64,000 nucleotides of DNA from Albirhodobacter sp042466415 (GTDB lineage Bacteria > Pseudomonadota > Alphaproteobacteria > Rhodobacterales > Rhodobacteraceae). This document shows, in pieces, positions 50,782-58,905 of the stretch. The translations under genes were made by a program, and so were the position numbers. The stretch's first letter is position 1; each line of letters starts with the position of its first letter. The DNA lies in NCBI RefSeq assembly GCF_042466415.1, contig NZ_JAXHCH010000003.1, positions 115,862-179,861 on the forward strand, given 5' to 3'. The notes under the pieces were generated by a model. That model worked only from the letters and a program-made list of their open reading frames with translations, was not told the origin of the DNA and searched no databases.

Positions 50782-52140
50782 ATGCCACCAAACCCACCTA
50801 ACGCCGCCATCCCCACCACCGCGCAGATCTTCCACATGGCGTGGCCCATGACCCTCAAAGCGATGATGACGCACGGAATCGTGGTGATCGACGCCTTGCT
50901 TGTTGCGGGTTTGGGCGAGGCCGCGCTCGCGGCAATGGGCCTTGCGGGGGCGGTCGGGGGCATGCTTGTGGGCACCCTTCTCGCCTTTTCCTCCGCCACC
51001 CAAATCTGGATCGCGCAGGCCTATGGTTCGGGGCGACCCATTGCCCTGAAGACAGGATTTTACTGCGGCCTTGCGATCAATGTGGCGGCGGGCCTTTTGG
51101 GAATTCTCGCCGTTTTGATATTCGGCGGCGATCTGTTCACACGTTTCGCGCATACCCCGGAGATCGCGGCACAGGCCCAAACCTATCTCAACGCATTCCT
51201 CTTTGTGGTTTTGGGCGAAGCCGTCGCGGGCGCAATTTCCAGCCATTTTAACGGCTGCGGCGAGACAAAAACCTCGTTCTACAGTCACCTCTTTGCGGTG
51301 CCCGTGAATATTATCGTCAGTGTCGGCCTGATCCACGGCCTTTGGGGCCTGCCCGAACTCGGCGTGCTTGGCGCGGCGATCGGCAGCGCGGTCTCGTCTT
51401 TATTGCGGGCGGGGTATCTCGGGATGCGGTTTTACGCCCAGACCGGCGGGTATTTTGACGTCGCCGGATGGATGGATGGCACGCTTAAAGCCTCGCTCAA
51501 GCGGCATATCCGCTTTTCTCTCCCCATCGCCGCGACCTTCATCAGCAGCACCTTCGCCAACACCGCCTCCACCCTGCTCTACGCACATCTGAACGTGAAC
51601 GCCTTTGCCGCGCTTACCCTGATCTTGCCATGGGTGAACGTGGCCGGCACCCTCGGCATCACATGGGCGCAGGCGACGGGGATCCTCATCGGCCAACTTT
51701 TGGGTCGCAACCTGAAAGGCGATGAGCTGGATGCCTTCTTACGCCGCGCGTGGAAAACCTCCTGCCTGACGTCGGCTCTCGTGTCGTTTACCTACCTGTG
51801 CGTGGCGCTCGGCGCGGGCTGGATTTACAGCGACCTGCAAGAGGAGACAAAGGCGGCGCTGCTCAGCTTCTTGCCGATTTTGGTCATCCTGCCCTTCCCG
51901 AAAGGATCAAACGCGATTTGCGGCAATACTTTGCGAGCGGGGGGCGAGACGGTCTATGTCATGAACCTGTTTATCGCCGCGCAATGGGCGTTTCGCATTC
52001 CCCTGACGGCGATCATGATCTTGTATCTCGATTTGTCGGTCACGTGGGTATTTTCGCTTTTGCTGATGGAGGAGCTGGTGAAGTTTCCCGCTTTCCACAT
52101 CCGGCTTTTGCGCGGGGGATGGAAGCGCGGCCTGACGTGA
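50782..52140 (+). CDS. MATE-family efflux transporter
   Basis: Membrane exporter of 452 residues with about 12 predicted segments. The MATE pattern is visible in AWPMTLKAMMTHGIVVIDALLVAGLGEAALAAMGLA and AFSSATQIWIAQAYGSGRP. The ATG at 50782 (PPNPPNAAIP) is chosen as the closest to the first conserved helix; ATGs upstream at 50734 are possible. It probably exports a drug or metabolite with sodium or protons. The MarR gene 63 bp downstream may regulate it. Confidence 0.85.
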   Translation: MPPNPPNAAIPTTAQIFHMAWPMTLKAMMTHGIVVIDALLVAGLGEAALAAMGLAGAVGGMLVGTLLAFSSATQIWIAQAYGSGRPIALKTGFYCGLAINVAAGLLGILAVLIFGGDLFTRFAHTPEIAAQAQTYLNAFLFVVLGEAVAGAISSHFNGCGETKTSFYSHLFAVPVNIIVSVGLIHGLWGLPELGVLGAAIGSAVSSLLRAGYLGMRFYAQTGGYFDVAGWMDGTLKASLKRHIRFSLPIAATFISSTFANTASTLLYAHLNVNAFAALTLILPWVNVAGTLGITWAQATGILIGQLLGRNLKGDELDAFLRRAWKTSCLTSALVSFTYLCVALGAGWIYSDLQEETKAALLSFLPILVILPFPKGSNAICGNTLRAGGETVYVMNLFIAAQWAFRIPLTAIMILYLDLSVTWVFSLLLMEELVKFPAFHIRLLRGGWKRGLT

Positions 52141-52203
52141 CACCATCGACGCCCCGCAAATTTTCGCTACACTTTTGCGAAACTATATGTATACTAACTA
52201 ACG

Positions 52204-52668
52204 ATGAAGACACATGGTTTACATTACATTCTGCACAGCGCGGAAATTCTCGAAGATCGGTTGCGCAAACGTCTTGCGCGGCTTGATCTGTTGCCCCGTC
52301 AGGCGCGCGTGATTGATGCGCTGGCGCGGATGGGCAAGGCGTCACAGGTCACGCTCGCGCGGGAGTTTTCGATCACCCCCGCAAGCATGAGCACGATGAC
52401 ATTGCGGCTCGTTCTGGGCGGTTGGATCTCTCGCGTTCCCAATCCGGACGATCCGCGCGGCAATATTCTCGAACTGACCGAGAAAGGCCGCGCGCTTCAT
52501 GCGGATATCCAATCGGCATGGGCGGATATTGATGCGCTCATCTATTCGCTTTTAGGCGACGACGACGCAAGCTCGCTCTTGGCTGGCGCCGCAAAGCTGC
52601 ACTCTGCCTTGGGCGCCCGCCCGCCCGGCGGCGATGGGCAAAGCAAAGCTGATCCAGAAAGGCTCTAA
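52204..52668 (+). CDS. MarR-family transcriptional regulator
   Basis: A 154-residue winged-helix protein: SQVTLAREFSITPASMSTMTLRLVLGGWISRVPNPDDPRGNILELTEKG spans the recognition helix and wing, in pieces typical of MarR. No ribosome site is visible upstream (ATACTAACTAACG before the ATG), so the message may be leaderless. It lies between the MATE exporter and the YHYH-domain gene, 1 bp before the latter, so all three may be co-expressed. Confidence 0.87.
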   Translation: MKTHGLHYILHSAEILEDRLRKRLARLDLLPRQARVIDALARMGKASQVTLAREFSITPASMSTMTLRLVLGGWISRVPNPDDPRGNILELTEKGRALHADIQSAWADIDALIYSLLGDDDASSLLAGAAKLHSALGARPPGGDGQSKADPERL

Positions 52669-52669
52669 T

Positions 52670-53830
52670 ATGGCTCTTATTCGGCATACCCGAACCCGCA
52701 ATACCCTGCGTCTGCGCACTATCGCGCCGCTCTTGGCCGCGCTCGCCGCCCCGCATGCGGCCCTCGCCAATGCCGATCTGGAGGCGTTTAGCGAGACCGC
52801 CTTCACCAGCGCCCCGCAAATTGTGGATTGCACGTTGGAAAATGGCGATGAGGCGAAATGCTACGAGTTCATCGCGGGGTATCAACCCGAAGGGCTGGAG
52901 ATCGGCCCGTTTTGCCCGAGTACGCTGGACGAAACCGGCGGCTTGTGGGATTGGGACGGCGAGAAAGCGGGTCTATACCGCCTTGATCGTACCTTCTTTG
53001 AGATGCTCGCGGATCAGGGCTATACATTCTATGACGCGGCAGGAAACATCGCGATTTCCGATCCCAACTCGGGCGAAGCGCCCTCCGCAGATCACGCCTG
53101 CCTGATGGCCAGCCCCGATCAGGATGTCGTCATTACCATGCGGATTCCGGTGGATCCGGTGATGGCTGACACGCCGACAGATCTGGGCACTGTCGCGAAA
53201 GTTGGCGTCGCGCTTGACGGTGTGCCGATCTTCGCAGATGCGCCGTCCGTGTTGCAAACCGGCCACCTGCCCGCGTTGGACACCTGCGGCGGGCACATCG
53301 ATCCGGGCGGATGGTATCACTGGCACGCAACCTCGACCGATATCGACACGTTGCTCGCGAATGAAGGCGTCAGCGCCGATTGCGGCCTCGCGCAGGACGC
53401 CTCCGCCCCCTTTGGGTATGCGTTCGACGGCTTCGCGATGGTTGGCAGCTTGGAGCACGACGGCTCCAAACCCGAAGACCTTGATCAATGCGGCGGGCAT
53501 ATTGGCGTCACAGCAACTGGCGAGACGTCCTACCATTATCATGCCTCCGACAGCTTCCCCAATCTACCCGCCTGCCTTGTTGGCGTCAGCGCGCAAGATA
53601 ACTTCGCAACGACAGCCGCAGGCGGCATCGGCGCTGCGGGCGGGCCTGACGGTGGCGGTCATGGCACCCCTCCGGGCTTTGACACCGCCGCGGAAGATCT
53701 CGGCGTCAGCGTCGACGATTTGATGCAAGCCTTGGGCGGGCCAGGTCAGGAACCCGATCTCGCCAAGGCGGCGGCAGAGCTCGGGGTGAGCGAAGACGCC
53801 TTGCGCGCGGCCATGCCCCAGCGGCCCTAG
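52670..53830 (+). CDS. Secreted YHYH-domain protein
   Basis: Predicted periplasmic protein of 386 residues with a signal peptide ending APHAALA. The name-giving motif is in TSYHYHASDSFPN near residue 287, and a related GGWYHWHATS lies about 70 residues earlier, each preceded by CGGHI. Such His-rich motifs suggest metal binding; the biochemical role of the family is not known to me. The C-terminus has two copies of a short helical unit (EDLGVSVDDLMQALG and AELGVSEDALRAAMP). It starts 1 bp after the MarR stop and is closed by a strong terminator. Confidence 0.8.
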   Translation: MALIRHTRTRNTLRLRTIAPLLAALAAPHAALANADLEAFSETAFTSAPQIVDCTLENGDEAKCYEFIAGYQPEGLEIGPFCPSTLDETGGLWDWDGEKAGLYRLDRTFFEMLADQGYTFYDAAGNIAISDPNSGEAPSADHACLMASPDQDVVITMRIPVDPVMADTPTDLGTVAKVGVALDGVPIFADAPSVLQTGHLPALDTCGGHIDPGGWYHWHATSTDIDTLLANEGVSADCGLAQDASAPFGYAFDGFAMVGSLEHDGSKPEDLDQCGGHIGVTATGETSYHYHASDSFPNLPACLVGVSAQDNFATTAAGGIGAAGGPDGGGHGTPPGFDTAAEDLGVSVDDLMQALGGPGQEPDLAKAAAELGVSEDALRAAMPQRP

Positions 53831-53859
53831 AGCCCTCGATCTCGACGCCCCAAAACAGC

Positions 53860-53897
53860 CAGCCCGCCCAGCCTTCCGCTGCGCGGGCTGATTTTTT
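53860..53897 (+). terminator. Rho-independent terminator after YHYH gene
   Basis: Stem CAGCCCGC-c-CAGC / GCTG-c-GCGGGCTG with a 5-nt loop and a single C-C mismatch, followed by ATTTTTTG. The strongest classical terminator in the window. Confidence 0.92.
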
Positions 53898-53935
53898 GTC
53901 TCGGGCTTGCGAGCGCGGGACGGGCGCGATATTGA

Positions 53936-53952
53936 TAATAAAGTTTACAACT
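53936..53952. promoter_or_regulatory. Motif upstream of GntR gene shared with DapA-family promoter
   Basis: TAATAAAGTTTACAACT, 12 bp before the GntR ATG. A near copy, TAATAAATATTTACAACT, occurs at 54758-54775 upstream of the DapA-family gene. The site position favours the ATG at 53965 over an earlier start. Confidence 0.5.
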
Positions 53953-53964
53953 ATCGGCGCCCGC

Positions 53965-54696
53965 ATGACATCCAAACCCGCTCCGCAACAGCTTTCCGTT
54001 GCCCCGCTGCGCAAACGACGGCTCGCGGATGAGGTCTACGCACAGATCCTGTCGCAACTTGCCGCGCATCATTACGCAACAGGCGACCGCCTGCCGACCG
54101 AACACGCGCTGGCCGAGCAGTTCTCCGTCTCGCGGCCGGTGATCCGCGATGCGCTCAAGCAACTGCAAAACGACGGGTTGATCGGCGCGCGGCGCGGCGC
54201 GGGCACGTTCGTGTTGCGCTTGCCGCCGCAAGATATGGCGCCCTTCGCACAAGACGTGCAAATTGCCGATTATATTCGCGCCTACGAGATCCGGCAGAGC
54301 TTGGAATGCGAGGCGGCGCGGCTCGCGGCGCAACGCGCGGATAAGGCGGATATCTCCAGCATTGGCAAAGCGTTAGACATGATGGAACGGGCGCTGAATA
54401 CGGCGGGCGAAAATGCAACCGAGGCCGATTTCCAATTCCACATCACGATCGCGCGCGCCACGCACAACGACCTGTTCGAGCGTCAGATCCTATCGCTGCG
54501 ACCGGAGATGACGGGCACAATGCGGATCGCGTCACAGATCACGACCAATCGCCCACCCGAACGGACCGAGCGCGTCTTGCAAGAACACCGCGATATTTTC
54601 AATGCGATTGAGGCGGGCGATGGAAACCTCGCCAGGCTTTACATGCAGTATCATCTGGTCAGCGTGCGAAACCGCATCCTCGATCAATCGCTCTGA
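53965..54696 (+). CDS. GntR-family (FadR type) regulator
   Basis: A 243-residue regulator with winged helix-turn-helix (RLADEVYAQILSQLAAHHYATGDRLPTEHALAEQFSVSRPVIRDALK) and FCD domain (EADFQFHITIARATHNDLFE, then LQEHRDIFNAIEAGD). The ATG at 53965 was chosen because the AT-rich motif and the terminator of the previous gene lie just upstream. It precedes the DapA-family gene by 115 bp, and both have the TAATAAA-TTTACAACT motif, so it probably controls itself and that enzyme. Confidence 0.85.
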   Translation: MTSKPAPQQLSVAPLRKRRLADEVYAQILSQLAAHHYATGDRLPTEHALAEQFSVSRPVIRDALKQLQNDGLIGARRGAGTFVLRLPPQDMAPFAQDVQIADYIRAYEIRQSLECEAARLAAQRADKADISSIGKALDMMERALNTAGENATEADFQFHITIARATHNDLFERQILSLRPEMTGTMRIASQITTNRPPERTERVLQEHRDIFNAIEAGDGNLARLYMQYHLVSVRNRILDQSL

Positions 54697-54757
54697 CCTC
54701 TTATCGCAGGCCACATGCGTAGGACGCGCGGTGATTGACGCGGCGCGGAATCATTAG

Positions 54758-54775
54758 TAATAAATATTTACAACT
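54758..54775. promoter_or_regulatory. Motif upstream of DapA-family gene
   Basis: TAATAAATATTTACAACT, 36 bp before the DapA-family ATG. It is a near copy of the motif at 53936-53952. Probable site of the GntR protein encoded between them (inference). Confidence 0.5.
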
Positions 54776-54811
54776 TTGATCTATTTCACTGACGCCGCGA
54801 GGAGCCTTCCC

Positions 54812-55711
54812 ATGACGCATGATCTTGACGCCGCCCTAAAGGGGATCTCCGGTATTTTGGTGACGCCTTACGATGAGCGGGGCGAGATCGCGCCCGACAA
54901 GCTTGCGCCAATCCTTGATCGCGCCCTCATCGCGGGGGTCCATATGCCGGTGGTCAATGGCAACACGGGCGAGTTCTACGCCCTGACAATGGACGAAGCC
55001 TGCGTGATGGCGCGCGAGGTAGTGGCCCTTGTCGACGGTCGCGCGCCGGTTATGGCCGGCGTCGGGCGCGGCATTCGTGATGCGTGCCGTTTGGCGGAGG
55101 CCTCGGTTGCCGCAGGCGCGGCGGGGCTGATGGTGCATCAACCGCCCGACCCTTTTGTGTCGCCGCGCGGCACGGTGGATTACTTACGCCAGATTGCCGC
55201 CGCGGCGGGCGACACCCCGATCATGGTTTACCTGCGCAATGATGCGATCGGCACAGACATGATCCGCGCGCTATGTGAGGTGGAAACAGTGAAAGGCGTC
55301 AAATGGGCCACACCGAACCCCGTCAAGCTGAGTGAGGCGAAAGCGGCGTGCGATCCGTCGCTGACATGGGTTGGCGGGCTGGCGGAGGTGTGGGCCCCCG
55401 CATTTTACGGGGCGGGTGCGCGCGGCTTTACCTCGGGTTTGATCAATATCTGGCCCGCGCAATCGGTTGCGATCCATGCGGCGCTCGAGGCGGGGGAGTT
55501 CGCGCAGGCGCATGCGTTAATTGCCGCGATGAAACCGTTTGAGGACATCCGCGCGCAGGAGTTGAACGGCACGAATGTCACCACAGTGAAGGCCGCGCTG
55601 CAAGCGATGGGGCAAGATTGCGGGCCGACGCGCGCGCCCTCCGCATGGCCGTTGACGCCCGAACAGCACGCAACGATGATGACCTTCTTGCAGGCTCAAA
55701 CGCTGGCTTAA
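54812..55711 (+). CDS. DapA-family (dihydrodipicolinate synthase-like) lyase or dehydratase
   Basis: Class I aldolase-fold enzyme of 299 residues. It has VNGNTGEFYALTMDEA at the substrate loop, MVYLRND holding the fold's usual Tyr, and the Schiff-base Lys in VKGVKWATPN. It is not a biosynthetic dapA by context: a catabolic FadR-type regulator precedes it. Related catabolic enzymes include keto-deoxy-sugar-acid aldolases and 5-keto-4-deoxyglucarate dehydratase. The ATG at 54812 has GAGGAG upstream. A role in sugar-acid breakdown is likely; the exact substrate is unknown. Confidence 0.82.
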   Translation: MTHDLDAALKGISGILVTPYDERGEIAPDKLAPILDRALIAGVHMPVVNGNTGEFYALTMDEACVMAREVVALVDGRAPVMAGVGRGIRDACRLAEASVAAGAAGLMVHQPPDPFVSPRGTVDYLRQIAAAAGDTPIMVYLRNDAIGTDMIRALCEVETVKGVKWATPNPVKLSEAKAACDPSLTWVGGLAEVWAPAFYGAGARGFTSGLINIWPAQSVAIHAALEAGEFAQAHALIAAMKPFEDIRAQELNGTNVTTVKAALQAMGQDCGPTRAPSAWPLTPEQHATMMTFLQAQTLA

Positions 55712-55734
55712 GGCCTCACCGCCGATTTGCAAAA

Positions 55735-55763
55735 CCCGAAGCGAGGGGCGCCCCCGCTTCGGG
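55735..55763 (-). terminator. Terminator of inositol-type ABC operon
   Basis: Stem CCCGAAGC / GCTTCGGG (8 bp) extended by GGGG/CCCC after a two-base bulge. Read on the minus strand it is followed by TTTT. It lies 14 bp past the ATPase stop, and also 23 bp after the convergent DapA-family stop. Confidence 0.8.
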
Positions 55764-55777
55764 AAGTGGACGTCACC

Positions 55778-56554
55778 TTAAACGGTGCCGCCAAGGGAGC
55801 CCTCAAGCGTGGCCAGCTCCTGCCCGCCTGCCATCTGGTCTTGCAGCTCATCCGCGCTGATATTGCCGCGCGTCGCCGTACCGTAGGTTTTGCCGCGATT
55901 GAGCACGGTAAACCGATCCCCGACCGCCATCGCATGGCGAACGTTATGCGTGATGAAGACGACTGCGATACCTTGCTTGCGCACCTTATCCACGGTCGCG
56001 AGCACATTCGCCGTTTGCCGCACCCCGAGCGCCGATGTCGGCTCGTCGAGGATCAGAACTTTCGCGCCGAAATGCACCGCGCGGGCGATTGCAACGGTTT
56101 GACGCTCGCCGCCCGACAGCGTGCCGACGGCTTGATCCGGTCCGCGCAGGTTGATGCCCATTTTGCGCATCTCGCGCATTGTGGTGTCATTCGCCAGCTC
56201 GTGATCGAAGAAGGAAATACCCGCGATTTTCTTGATCGGCTCGTTGCCCATGAAGAAATTGCGGCTGACAGACATCAGCGGGATCATCGCAAGGTCTTGA
56301 TAAACCGTCGCGATCCCTGCCGCGATGGCATCCCGCGGATCCGCGAAATTCATCGGCGCGCCGTCAAAGAGGATCTCGCCGCGGGTTGGTTTATGCACGC
56401 CCGACATCGTTTTGATGAAGGTCGATTTCCCCGCGCCGTTGTCGCCCAACAGGCAGTGACATTCGCCCGGATAGAAATCAATCGTGACGCCGTTGAGGGC
56501 AATGACCGAGCCAAAGTGCTTCTCGATCTCTTTCATTCGAATGATCGGTTGCAT
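55778..56554 (-). CDS. Sugar ABC transporter ATPase, single-domain (FrcA-like)
   Basis: ATPase of 258 residues for a CUT2 sugar importer. Walker A is GDNGAGKST, the signature LSGGERQTVAIARA, Walker B VLILDEPTSALGV and the switch His FITHNVRHAM. Most CUT2 ATPases have two ATPase halves (about 500 residues); this single-domain form resembles FrcA of rhizobia. The ATG at 56554 overlaps the permease stop as TGATG; an upstream extension would run through the permease. Substrate inferred to be an inositol. Confidence 0.88.
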   Translation of the reverse strand: MQPIIRMKEIEKHFGSVIALNGVTIDFYPGECHCLLGDNGAGKSTFIKTMSGVHKPTRGEILFDGAPMNFADPRDAIAAGIATVYQDLAMIPLMSVSRNFFMGNEPIKKIAGISFFDHELANDTTMREMRKMGINLRGPDQAVGTLSGGERQTVAIARAVHFGAKVLILDEPTSALGVRQTANVLATVDKVRKQGIAVVFITHNVRHAMAVGDRFTVLNRGKTYGTATRGNISADELQDQMAGGQELATLEGSLGGTV

Positions 56555-57666
56555 CAGCGTTCTCCCGTAATCAAGCGGCGGATGTAGGTGTTCAAGATCA
56601 CCGCGAGGAGCAAAATCACCCCGAGGAAGACGCGGAAGAGAGAGCTTTCGACATTGGCGAAGAACAGGCCCTGTTGCACGACCCCGAAGATCAACGCGCC
56701 CAGTGCCGCGCCGATGACCGAACCGTAGCCGCCCGTCAAAAGTGCGCCGCCGATAACCACCGCGATGATGGCCTCGAATTCCTTCAAGAGGCCGCGATCC
56801 GCACCGGCAGAGCCGAATTCCATCACCTGACAGACAGCGAAGACGGTGGCGCAAAACGCGGTAAAGACGAACATCGAGATCTTGACGCGCGCAACCGGAA
56901 CCCCGACATAGCGCGCCGCTTGCGCATCGCCGCCGGCCGCGAAGATCCAGTTACCGAATCGCGTCCGCGTCAACAAAATATGGCCGAACAGCACAAGCCC
57001 GAGCGCCCAAACGATCAGCATCGGCACACCGTCAACAACCGGTTTGCCCGCGAGATTGCCGCGATCGAAAACGGTGATCCAGCCTTGATCCCCCATCCAC
57101 TGGAAGGCGCCGGAAAGGATCTTTCCGCCGAAAATCGGCGCGAGCCAATCGCCCTCTGCCGCCTCACGGATGCCGCCGATAATGGTTTTACGCTCCAGCA
57201 GTTGCGGAATGAAAATCGTAAATCCGCGCAGGATGAACAAGGTCGCCAGCGTGACGATGAAGCTCGGCAACCCCGTGCGCACGACGATAAATCCGTTCAG
57301 CGCGCCGCACATCATGCAGATGAAAAAGGTTATGAGGATGGCGGCCCACATCGGCCAGCCCAAGGTGATCGCGAAGACCGCAATCATCATGCCTGCAAAG
57401 CCGATCATCGACCCGACAGACAGATCAAACTCGCCCGCAATCATCAACAAACAGGCGCCAACCGCGATAATCATGAACTGCGCCGAGACAACCGACCAGT
57501 TCATCACGCCTTGCGCGTTGAACATGCCGCTATCGAAGGCGAACATAAGGAAGAAGGTGAATACAGCAACGGTGCCGACGATACCGCCGAGCTCCGGCCG
57601 TATCAGGGCTTTACGCAGCGGCGAAATCCGCTTGATGCGCTCATCGGCGAAAGTGGTGTCTGACAT
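56554..57666 (-). CDS. Sugar ABC transporter permease, CUT2 (FrcC/IatP-like)
   Basis: Inner-membrane subunit of 370 residues with about ten hydrophobic segments. The CUT2 hallmark IAGEFDLSVGSMIGFAGMM is present, as is MCGALNGFIVVRTGLPSFIVTLATLFILRG and GNWIFAAGGDAQAARYVGVPV, read here in pieces. It lies 86 bp after the binding-protein gene, a gap with a 7-bp hairpin, and overlaps the ATPase by one base. Confidence 0.9.
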   Translation of the reverse strand: MSDTTFADERIKRISPLRKALIRPELGGIVGTVAVFTFFLMFAFDSGMFNAQGVMNWSVVSAQFMIIAVGACLLMIAGEFDLSVGSMIGFAGMMIAVFAITLGWPMWAAILITFFICMMCGALNGFIVVRTGLPSFIVTLATLFILRGFTIFIPQLLERKTIIGGIREAAEGDWLAPIFGGKILSGAFQWMGDQGWITVFDRGNLAGKPVVDGVPMLIVWALGLVLFGHILLTRTRFGNWIFAAGGDAQAARYVGVPVARVKISMFVFTAFCATVFAVCQVMEFGSAGADRGLLKEFEAIIAVVIGGALLTGGYGSVIGAALGALIFGVVQQGLFFANVESSLFRVFLGVILLLAVILNTYIRRLITGER

Positions 57667-57715
57667 TTGGGGAATCCTGAGATGTTATAGCGGCAGGGCG
57701 CGAGATGGCGAGGTC

Positions 57716-57740
57716 TCGGGCGCCGGAAAATGACGCCCGA
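57716..57740 (-). terminator. Intra-operon hairpin after sugar-binding protein gene
   Basis: A 7-bp inverted repeat TCGGGCG / CGCCCGA with an 11-nt loop, between the binding-protein stop and the permease start. Confidence 0.5.
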
Positions 57741-57752
57741 AACCGGGTCAGC

Positions 57753-58703
57753 TTAGCGGAACTCGCCCGCGAATTCCTCGACCTTGGCAAGGCCTTCTTT
57801 CGTCACGAAACCAGGGCCGGAGTTGATGTTATTGCCTGGTAGAACGCCGTAACGATCATAATTCGCGAGGATCACAACCGGCAGGTAGGCCTGCAAGAAC
57901 GGCTGCTGATCGATGCCCCACTGGATCACATCGCCCTTGATCCCGTTGACGATTTCCTCGCCCAGATCGAACGTGCCGAAGTAGATCTCGCCGGCCATCC
58001 CGTTTTCCGCCAGCGCAAGCATCGTCGGATCGGCGGAGGTCGGCCCGAGCGTCAGCACCGCATCGGTATCAGGGTTGGACGAGAGATAGGCGAGAACACG
58101 ATTTTTGATCTCGGACGGGTCTTGGCCCGCGTCGATCATCTGATTGCCCAGCTCAACACCCAAACCATCCGCAAACCCTTGGCACCGTTCGGTCGACGAA
58201 GGTGAGGAGATATAGTGGTTCACGCATAGGAACGACGAGATACCATCACGCGCCGCGCGCTTGCCCGCGGCGAGACCGGCGTCGTATTCCGGCTGGCCGA
58301 CATACATCAACGCGCCAACTTCAGCCGCCTGCTCGGGCGAGCCCGTGTTCATGATGATGACATCGATACCCTGATCGACGGCCGATTTGATCGGGCCTTT
58401 GAGCACTTCGAAATCGGACAGTGTGGTGATGATGCCATCAGGTTGCGATGCGGCGGCCTGATCGATGATCCGCGCCATATCTGCCAAATCGCCGGTCGGC
58501 GGGTTGCGATATTCCACCGAAACGCCCATCTGGTCGCCCGCGACGGCGATCCCGTTCTTGATGGTATTCCACCAGCTATCGGAGTCGGGCGCATGGCTGA
58601 CAAGGATGTATTTCAAATCGTCGGACGGCGATTCGGCGCTTGCCATCATCGGGCTGGCGACAGCAGCGGCCGTCAACATCAACGTTTTAATCACAGATTT
58701 CAT
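57753..58703 (-). CDS. Periplasmic sugar-binding protein, CUT2 type
   Basis: Receptor of 316 residues. The signal peptide is MKSVIKTLMLTAAAVASPMMASA. The mature protein has the ribose/inositol-binding fold pattern: SHAPDSDSWWNTIKNGI, then DMARIIDQAAASQPDGIITT, NTGSPEQAAEVGALMYVGQ and ADPTMLALAENGM. The ATG at 58703 has GTGGGAGGATC upstream. It is divergent from the LacI gene, with a LacI operator in between. Ligand inferred to be an inositol because the same operator controls iolD. Confidence 0.88.
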   Translation of the reverse strand: MKSVIKTLMLTAAAVASPMMASAESPSDDLKYILVSHAPDSDSWWNTIKNGIAVAGDQMGVSVEYRNPPTGDLADMARIIDQAAASQPDGIITTLSDFEVLKGPIKSAVDQGIDVIIMNTGSPEQAAEVGALMYVGQPEYDAGLAAGKRAARDGISSFLCVNHYISSPSSTERCQGFADGLGVELGNQMIDAGQDPSEIKNRVLAYLSSNPDTDAVLTLGPTSADPTMLALAENGMAGEIYFGTFDLGEEIVNGIKGDVIQWGIDQQPFLQAYLPVVILANYDRYGVLPGNNINSGPGFVTKEGLAKVEEFAGEFR

Positions 58704-58793
58704 ATTTTCGATCCTCCCACGGATAGTTTTTTGTTCAAAAGCTGGATGAGGTTCCTCCCCCTCATGATCCAAACAAGCACGGAACAAATCTTT

Positions 58794-58809
58794 TTGCAAC
58801 CGGTTGCAA
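58794..58809. promoter_or_regulatory. LacI-type operator at ABC/LacI divergent promoter
   Basis: Perfect 16-bp palindrome TTGCAACCGGTTGCAA. The shape with central CCGG/CG is typical of LacI-family operators. It lies 90 bp upstream of the binding-protein start and 96 bp upstream of lacI. A copy with one changed base lies at 63144-63159. Confidence 0.8.
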
Positions 58810-58905
58810 CTTTTGAAGCGCATTTTTGATGCCAATCGCGAAGGGCTCCTATAAAACGGGCTGAACCGGCAGATCAGCCGCCGTAGAGCAAAACAGGCAT
58901 CCGAC

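Noticed and set aside
54812..55711. DapA-family gene as lysine-biosynthesis dapA
   Set aside because: It has its own FadR-type regulator and a catabolic setting, and lacks neighbours typical of dapA.
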